In this document: in pieces, positions 63,587-64,000 of the stretch | How positions within the stretch are numbered: position 1 is the first letter of the stretch | Layout: the number at the start of each line of letters is the position of its first letter | Assembly (NCBI GenBank): GCA_965223255.1 | Contig: CBDCWA010000002.1 | Coordinates: 744,001 to 808,000 of the forward strand | Reading direction: 5' to 3' | DNA from: CBDCWA01 sp965223255 | GTDB taxonomy: Bacteria > Pseudomonadota > Alphaproteobacteria > Rhizobiales > Hyphomicrobiaceae | DNA length: 64,000 bases | Translations under genes and position numbers: made by a program | Notes under the pieces: generated by a model | What the model was told of the DNA's origin: nothing | The model's input: only the letters and a program-made list of their open reading frames with translations | Databases searched by the model: none

Positions 63587-64000
63587 TGGCACATACGCCA
63601 AAACAGCTGGTCTTCGATTTACCGCACCGTCCGGCACAGGGCGTCGAAGACTTCATTGTCACAGGCTCGAATAGTGCGGCAGTCGCCATGATCGATGCGT
63701 GGCCTAATTGGCCACAAGCAGCAGCGGCTGTGATCGGGCCCCACCAATCCGGCAAGAGCCATCTCACAGCGGTCTGGTGCACGAATGCAAAGGCATCGGC
63801 CGTATCGGCGAGTGCGCTTAACGACGAGGATCTGGCGCGGGCTGAGGTAGCAGGTGGTCTTGCCATCGAAGACATCGATCGCGGCATCGCCAACGAGCAG
63901 CTGCTGTTTCATATTTTGAACCTGTCACGCCAAACAAAGCTCTATGTCTTGCTGACCAGCACGCTACCGCCAGGTGAGATCGCAGCGATCACGCTACCCG
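63586..64000 (+). CDS. hdaA: DnaA-inactivator homologue HdaA, 3' end cut by window
   Basis: The frame is open from ATG 63586 to the window end (138 codons). It begins with KQLVFDLPHRPA, the N-terminal clamp-binding peptide typical of Hda proteins (Q-L-V/S-F), and contains a P-loop (G-P-H-Q-S-G-K-S-H-L) and a DIDR motif in place of a strict Walker B. In Caulobacter, HdaA works with the sliding clamp to stimulate DnaA-ATP hydrolysis and prevent extra replication starts. The gene overlaps the stop of the AI-2E gene by one base (TAATG). The ATPase and C-terminal parts lie beyond the window. Confidence 0.9.
   Translation, partial: MAHTPKQLVFDLPHRPAQGVEDFIVTGSNSAAVAMIDAWPNWPQAAAAVIGPHQSGKSHLTAVWCTNAKASAVSASALNDEDLARAEVAGGLAIEDIDRGIANEQLLFHILNLSRQTKLYVLLTSTLPPGEIAAITLP

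Noticed and set aside
1..64000. tRNA genes, CRISPR arrays, transposases or prophage genes
   Set aside because: I looked for clover-leaf patterns, regularly spaced repeats, and transposase or integrase motifs and found none.

Overview
The window looks like ordinary chromosome of an alphaproteobacterium, probably of the Hyphomicrobiales (rhizobial) group. The evidence is conserved alphaproteobacterial neighbourhoods: 4.5S SRP RNA followed by dnaX and ybaB; a membrane cytochrome c divergent from kdsB, then pheA; leucyl aminopeptidase followed by an NlpC/P60 hydrolase; a rhizobial-type yej operon with two binding proteins; and purN-purM divergent from DUF2066 - CDP-alcohol phosphatidyltransferase - AI-2E transporter - hdaA. 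GC content is high throughout except for one AT-rich patch near 46.6 kb. I saw no tRNA, rRNA, insertion sequence, prophage or CRISPR array. The species cannot be named from this alone.

Left part (1-20 kb): the end of a TauD/TfdA-type oxygenase, a bactofilin fused to a CSPG/cadherin-like domain, a DUF2147 envelope protein with a long low-complexity tail, a DMT transporter, an alpha/beta hydrolase, a membrane sterol-desaturase-type hydroxylase, and a MepA-type murein endopeptidase with a very basic N-terminal region. Then come a cyclic-nucleotide-domain patatin lipase, a two-gene unit with a cold-shock-like protein, a DevBCA-type ABC exporter whose genes are separated by a strong intrinsic terminator, a basic secreted protein, a second DUF2147 protein, MFS and NupC transporters, an M17 aminopeptidase and an NlpC/P60 hydrolase. 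Many of these act on or in the cell envelope.

Middle (20-38 kb): an oligopeptide ABC importer operon (two YejA-like proteins, YejB, YejE, YejF, then a GhrA-like reductase and an unknown protein), the cytochrome c / kdsB / pheA block, two tandem DMT exporters, NudC, SRP RNA, dnaX and ybaB. recR, the usual third gene after ybaB, is absent there.

Accessory metabolism (38-58 kb): an ACMSD-like amidohydrolase, a TctA-TctB fusion carrier, an operon of UbiD decarboxylase - acyl-CoA ligase - thioesterase - MDR oxidoreductase, a VOC protein, a TauE/SafE exporter, a second UbiD and a bicupin protein. This suggests breakdown of aromatic or other unsaturated acids, though no substrate can be read from the sequence. 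It is followed by a compact four-gene membrane redox module (ferric-reductase-like/Rieske fusion, a protein with a CxxxC-H-CxxxC motif, and two small membrane proteins), which is the best candidate here for an undescribed system. A P450, a TauD-type dioxygenase and a TPR protein follow on the minus strand, with a 12-bp palindrome in the apparent P450 promoter.

Right end (58-64 kb): purine synthesis genes purN and purM, and a housekeeping block ending in hdaA, which is cut by the window edge.
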